DNA of 8,146 bases from Methanosarcinaceae archaeon (lineage in GTDB: Archaea > Halobacteriota > Methanosarcinia > Methanosarcinales > Methanosarcinaceae): assembly GCA_030609665.1 (NCBI GenBank), contig JAUWBW010000076.1, positions 1 to 8,146 on the forward strand, read 5' to 3'. Under the pieces are notes generated by a model that saw only the letters and a list, made by a program, of their open reading frames with translations, made no database searches and had not been told where the DNA came from. Positions 5,606 through 8,146 of this stretch are shown piece after piece (within the stretch, counting starts at the first letter, position 1; the number at the start of each line of letters is the position of its first letter). Position numbers and translations under genes: made by a program.

Positions 5606-8125
5606 ATGGCAGATGATAACGATATTAATGCTAACGATGAAACATTAGATACACAACCAGATGAAGAACAACAAACATTCGATCTCCAGACAACAGATAC
5701 GGGAGAAAAAGTAATACCTGTATTGATCGAAGATGAGATGAAGAACTCATACATCGATTACGCGATGAGTGTGATCATCGGACGTGCACTTCCCGATGCA
5801 AGGGACGGATTGAAACCTGTACATCGCAGAGTCCTGTATTCCATGAAGGAATCGGGCATCACATTTGAGAAGGCTTACAAAAAATCCGCACGTGTAGTGG
5901 GAGACGTTATGGGTAAATATCACCCACACGGCGATGCGGCTGTTTATGATACAATTGTCAGGATGGTACAGGATTTCTCATTGAGGCATCCACTAATTGA
6001 CGGTCAGGGCAATTTCGGATCCATTGATGGTGATTCCGCAGCAGCAATGCGATATACCGAAGTCCGCATGGACAAGATATCGAATGAGATGCTTGCGGAT
6101 ATTGATAAGGAGACTGTTCCATTCCAGCCTAACTATGACGGGTCACTTAAAGAACCTAAAGTGCTTCCGGCAAAACTTCCAAACCTTTTGATCAACGGTT
6201 CAACGGGTATTGCTGTCGGAATGGCCACCAACATGGCACCGCATAATTTAGGCGAAGTTGTTGACGCTACCTTAATGTTGATCGATGATCCTGATGTGAC
6301 GATCCCTGAACTTTCGACTGTTATCAAGGGACCTGATTTCCCAACCGCTGCGACGATACTTGGTACACAGGGTATCAAGAATGCGTATGAGACGGGGCGT
6401 GGAAAGATACGATTGCGGGCAGTTTCCACAATCGAGGAAATGAAGCACGATAAACACAGGATAATTGTTACGGAACTTCCATATCAGGTCAACAAGGCAA
6501 GACTTATCGAGAGTATTGCTGCACTGGTTCGCGAAAAGAAGATCATCGGAGTTTCCGATATCCGTGATGAGTCAGACCGCGATGGGATCCGTGTTGTGAT
6601 CGAACTTACACGTACTACCAATCCGAATGTTGTATTGAACCAGTTACACAAGCATACCTCGATGGAAACCACATTCGGTATTATTAATCTCGCTCTGGTT
6701 GATAATGTGCCAAGGGTACTGAACCTTCGTGAGATATTACAGATATATCTGCAGCACAGGATCGATATCATCCTTAAGCGCAGCCAGTTCGACCTGAATA
6801 AGGCAGAGGCAAGGGCACATATCTTAAATGGTTTGAAGATCGCACTTGATCATATCGATGAGGTCATTGCACTCATCCGTGCTTCAAGGACTGCTGATGA
6901 GGCAAAGGCAGGTCTTATCGAGAAGTTCGGGCTGGATGAGTTGCAGGCAAAAGCAATCCTTGAAATGCGCTTGCAGCGTTTGACCGGACTTGAGAGACAG
7001 AAGATCGATGATGAATTTGATGAACTGATCAAAGTTATCGCAGAGTTGAAAGATATCATTGCAAGCGATCCTAGAAAGTATGAGATCATCAGGGAAGAAC
7101 TTACTGAACTTCGCGACAAGTTCGCGGATGCCAGAAGGTCAACGATCAAGATATCCCACGATGATGTTACCGATGAAGACCTTATTCCTGTAGAAGAGGT
7201 TGCGGTTACTGTGACAAACAGTGGTTACATCAAGCGATTGCCTGTTGATACGTACAAGCAACAGCACCGTGGTGGCAAGGGTGTTATTGGAATGGACACT
7301 AAAGAGGAAGACTTTGTCGAAGACATCTTTATTGCATCCACTCATGATTATTTGCTCTGTTTCACGAACAAGGGTAGGATACACTGGAGAAAGGTGTATG
7401 CTATTCCGTCTGCGAGCAGACAATCACGCGGAAAGGCGATCGTGAACTTCCTCGAACTTGGTGAGGATGAATCGGTTACCGCGATGATCCCTGTGAGCAA
7501 GTTTGAGAATGACAAGTACTTGTTAATGGGTACAAAGTCAGGTACTGTGAAGAAGAGTGCACTCTCTGATTTCAGTAATCCGAGAAAGGGCGGAATTATT
7601 GCAGTCACTTTGCTGGATGATGATGAACTTGTAAATGTCATCATGACAGACGGCTCAAGAGACGTTGTTATGGTATCCAGACACGGCAAAGCCATTCGAT
7701 TCGCTGAATCCGATGTGCGCCCGATGGGCAGAAGTGCTCGCGGGGTTCGCGGTATGCGGCTTGAAGAGGGTGATGCGGTTGTCAGTATGGATATTGTGGA
7801 CGATAATGCCACCCTTTTGACAATTACCGAGAACGGATTTGGAAAGCGTACCGAGTTTGGAGAATACCGTACAATGCACAGGGGCGGACGTGGTGTTATT
7901 ACGATCGTTACCAGCCTTCGTAACGGTCCTGTGGTGAATGTCAAGGCTGTCGTGAGTGATGATGAGGTTATGCTCACCAGTTCCGACGGTATAATCATAC
8001 GAATACCTGTCAAGGATATTCGTGTGCAGGGCAGGAACACACAGGGTGTTAAGATCATGAACATAAAATCCGGTGATGCGGTCGTTGGGGTCGCGAGGAT
8101 CAAGCCGGAGAACGATGATGAATAA
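5606..8125 (+). CDS. gyrA: DNA gyrase subunit A
   Basis: The 839-residue GyrA is the DNA-cleaving and DNA-wrapping subunit that pairs with GyrB. The winged-helix and tower core begins near residue 36 (VIPVLIEDEMKNSYIDYAMS). It holds the catalytic Arg149-Tyr150 pair in SAAAMRYTE and a HPHGDAAVYD segment in the quinolone-determining region, where Ala111 occupies the E. coli Ser83 position and Asp115 that of Asp87. A coiled-coil segment lies around 390-510. The C-terminal beta-pinwheel (about 528-832) shows six blade repeats, with blade strands near residues 540, 590, 646, 694, 744 and 794. The GyrA box is QHRGGKG (553-559), one change from the QRRGGKG consensus; its presence marks gyrase rather than ParC. 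A related MHRGGRG lies at 757-763. The first 34 residues are an acidic extension without a Lys or Arg. The C-terminus ends in a short acidic tail (NDDE). Confidence 0.97.
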   Translation: MADDNDINANDETLDTQPDEEQQTFDLQTTDTGEKVIPVLIEDEMKNSYIDYAMSVIIGRALPDARDGLKPVHRRVLYSMKESGITFEKAYKKSARVVGDVMGKYHPHGDAAVYDTIVRMVQDFSLRHPLIDGQGNFGSIDGDSAAAMRYTEVRMDKISNEMLADIDKETVPFQPNYDGSLKEPKVLPAKLPNLLINGSTGIAVGMATNMAPHNLGEVVDATLMLIDDPDVTIPELSTVIKGPDFPTAATILGTQGIKNAYETGRGKIRLRAVSTIEEMKHDKHRIIVTELPYQVNKARLIESIAALVREKKIIGVSDIRDESDRDGIRVVIELTRTTNPNVVLNQLHKHTSMETTFGIINLALVDNVPRVLNLREILQIYLQHRIDIILKRSQFDLNKAEARAHILNGLKIALDHIDEVIALIRASRTADEAKAGLIEKFGLDELQAKAILEMRLQRLTGLERQKIDDEFDELIKVIAELKDIIASDPRKYEIIREELTELRDKFADARRSTIKISHDDVTDEDLIPVEEVAVTVTNSGYIKRLPVDTYKQQHRGGKGVIGMDTKEEDFVEDIFIASTHDYLLCFTNKGRIHWRKVYAIPSASRQSRGKAIVNFLELGEDESVTAMIPVSKFENDKYLLMGTKSGTVKKSALSDFSNPRKGGIIAVTLLDDDELVNVIMTDGSRDVVMVSRHGKAIRFAESDVRPMGRSARGVRGMRLEEGDAVVSMDIVDDNATLLTITENGFGKRTEFGEYRTMHRGGRGVITIVTSLRNGPVVNVKAVVSDDEVMLTSSDGIIIRIPVKDIRVQGRNTQGVKIMNIKSGDAVVGVARIKPENDDE

Positions 8126-8127
8126 GG

Positions 8128-8146
8128 ATGAAGGTCGAGATGGTTG
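8128..8146 (+). CDS. Possible start of a further gene after gyrA, cut by the window edge
   Basis: An ATG 2 bp after the gyrA stop opens a frame reading MKVEMV before the window ends. A second in-frame ATG at 8140-8142 has GGATGA and AAGG just upstream and may be the better start. Six codons are too few to identify a product. The tight spacing suggests a gene cotranscribed with gyrBA. Confidence 0.3.

Noticed and set aside
7348..8103. A 251-codon minus-strand reading frame antisense to gyrA
   Set aside because: Its product is a Ser/Thr/Ile/Pro-rich string without domain character, typical of the antisense frame of a strongly coding gene. gyrA on the other strand is certain.

Overview
The window looks like a chromosomal segment of a methanogen-type euryarchaeon, most likely Methanosarcinales or a relative such as an ANME lineage. 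The evidence is an ArcS (archaeosine synthase) gene, archaeal Shine-Dalgarno sequences of the GAGGTGA type, archaeal TATA-like elements, and a bacterial-type gyrB-gyrA pair of the kind late-branching euryarchaea carry. The genus is not determined.

Layout. Positions 3-683 (minus strand) hold the first 227 codons of arcS, which runs off the left edge of the window. A 94-bp divergent intergenic region (684-777) separates it from a two-gene plus-strand operon. That operon is a GlcD-type FAD-dependent 2-hydroxyacid dehydrogenase (778-2151) followed 3 bp later by a GlcF/HdrD-like iron-sulfur protein with two ferredoxin motifs and two CCG domains (2155-3213). Together they probably form a soluble oxidoreductase taking electrons from a 2-hydroxyacid such as D-lactate or glycolate. 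Positions 3214-3689 are AT-rich and have no intact gene. They hold a 33-codon 5' remnant of an IS1634-type (DUF4277) transposase on the minus strand (3229-3327), and then the presumed gyrB promoter region with several TATA-like elements. gyrB (3690-5594) and gyrA (5606-8125) follow as a compact operon, and a further reading frame probably opens at 8128.

How the genes work together. GyrB and GyrA form the A2B2 DNA gyrase that introduces negative supercoils using ATP; all key residues are present in both. GlcD and GlcF are predicted partners. ArcS is unrelated to these and modifies tRNA. No CRISPR array, tRNA, rRNA or clearly novel multi-gene system is visible. The least ordinary items are the transposase remnant, the acidic N-terminal extension of GyrA, the natural Ala at the GyrA Ser83 position, and the HdrD-like partner of the FAD dehydrogenase.
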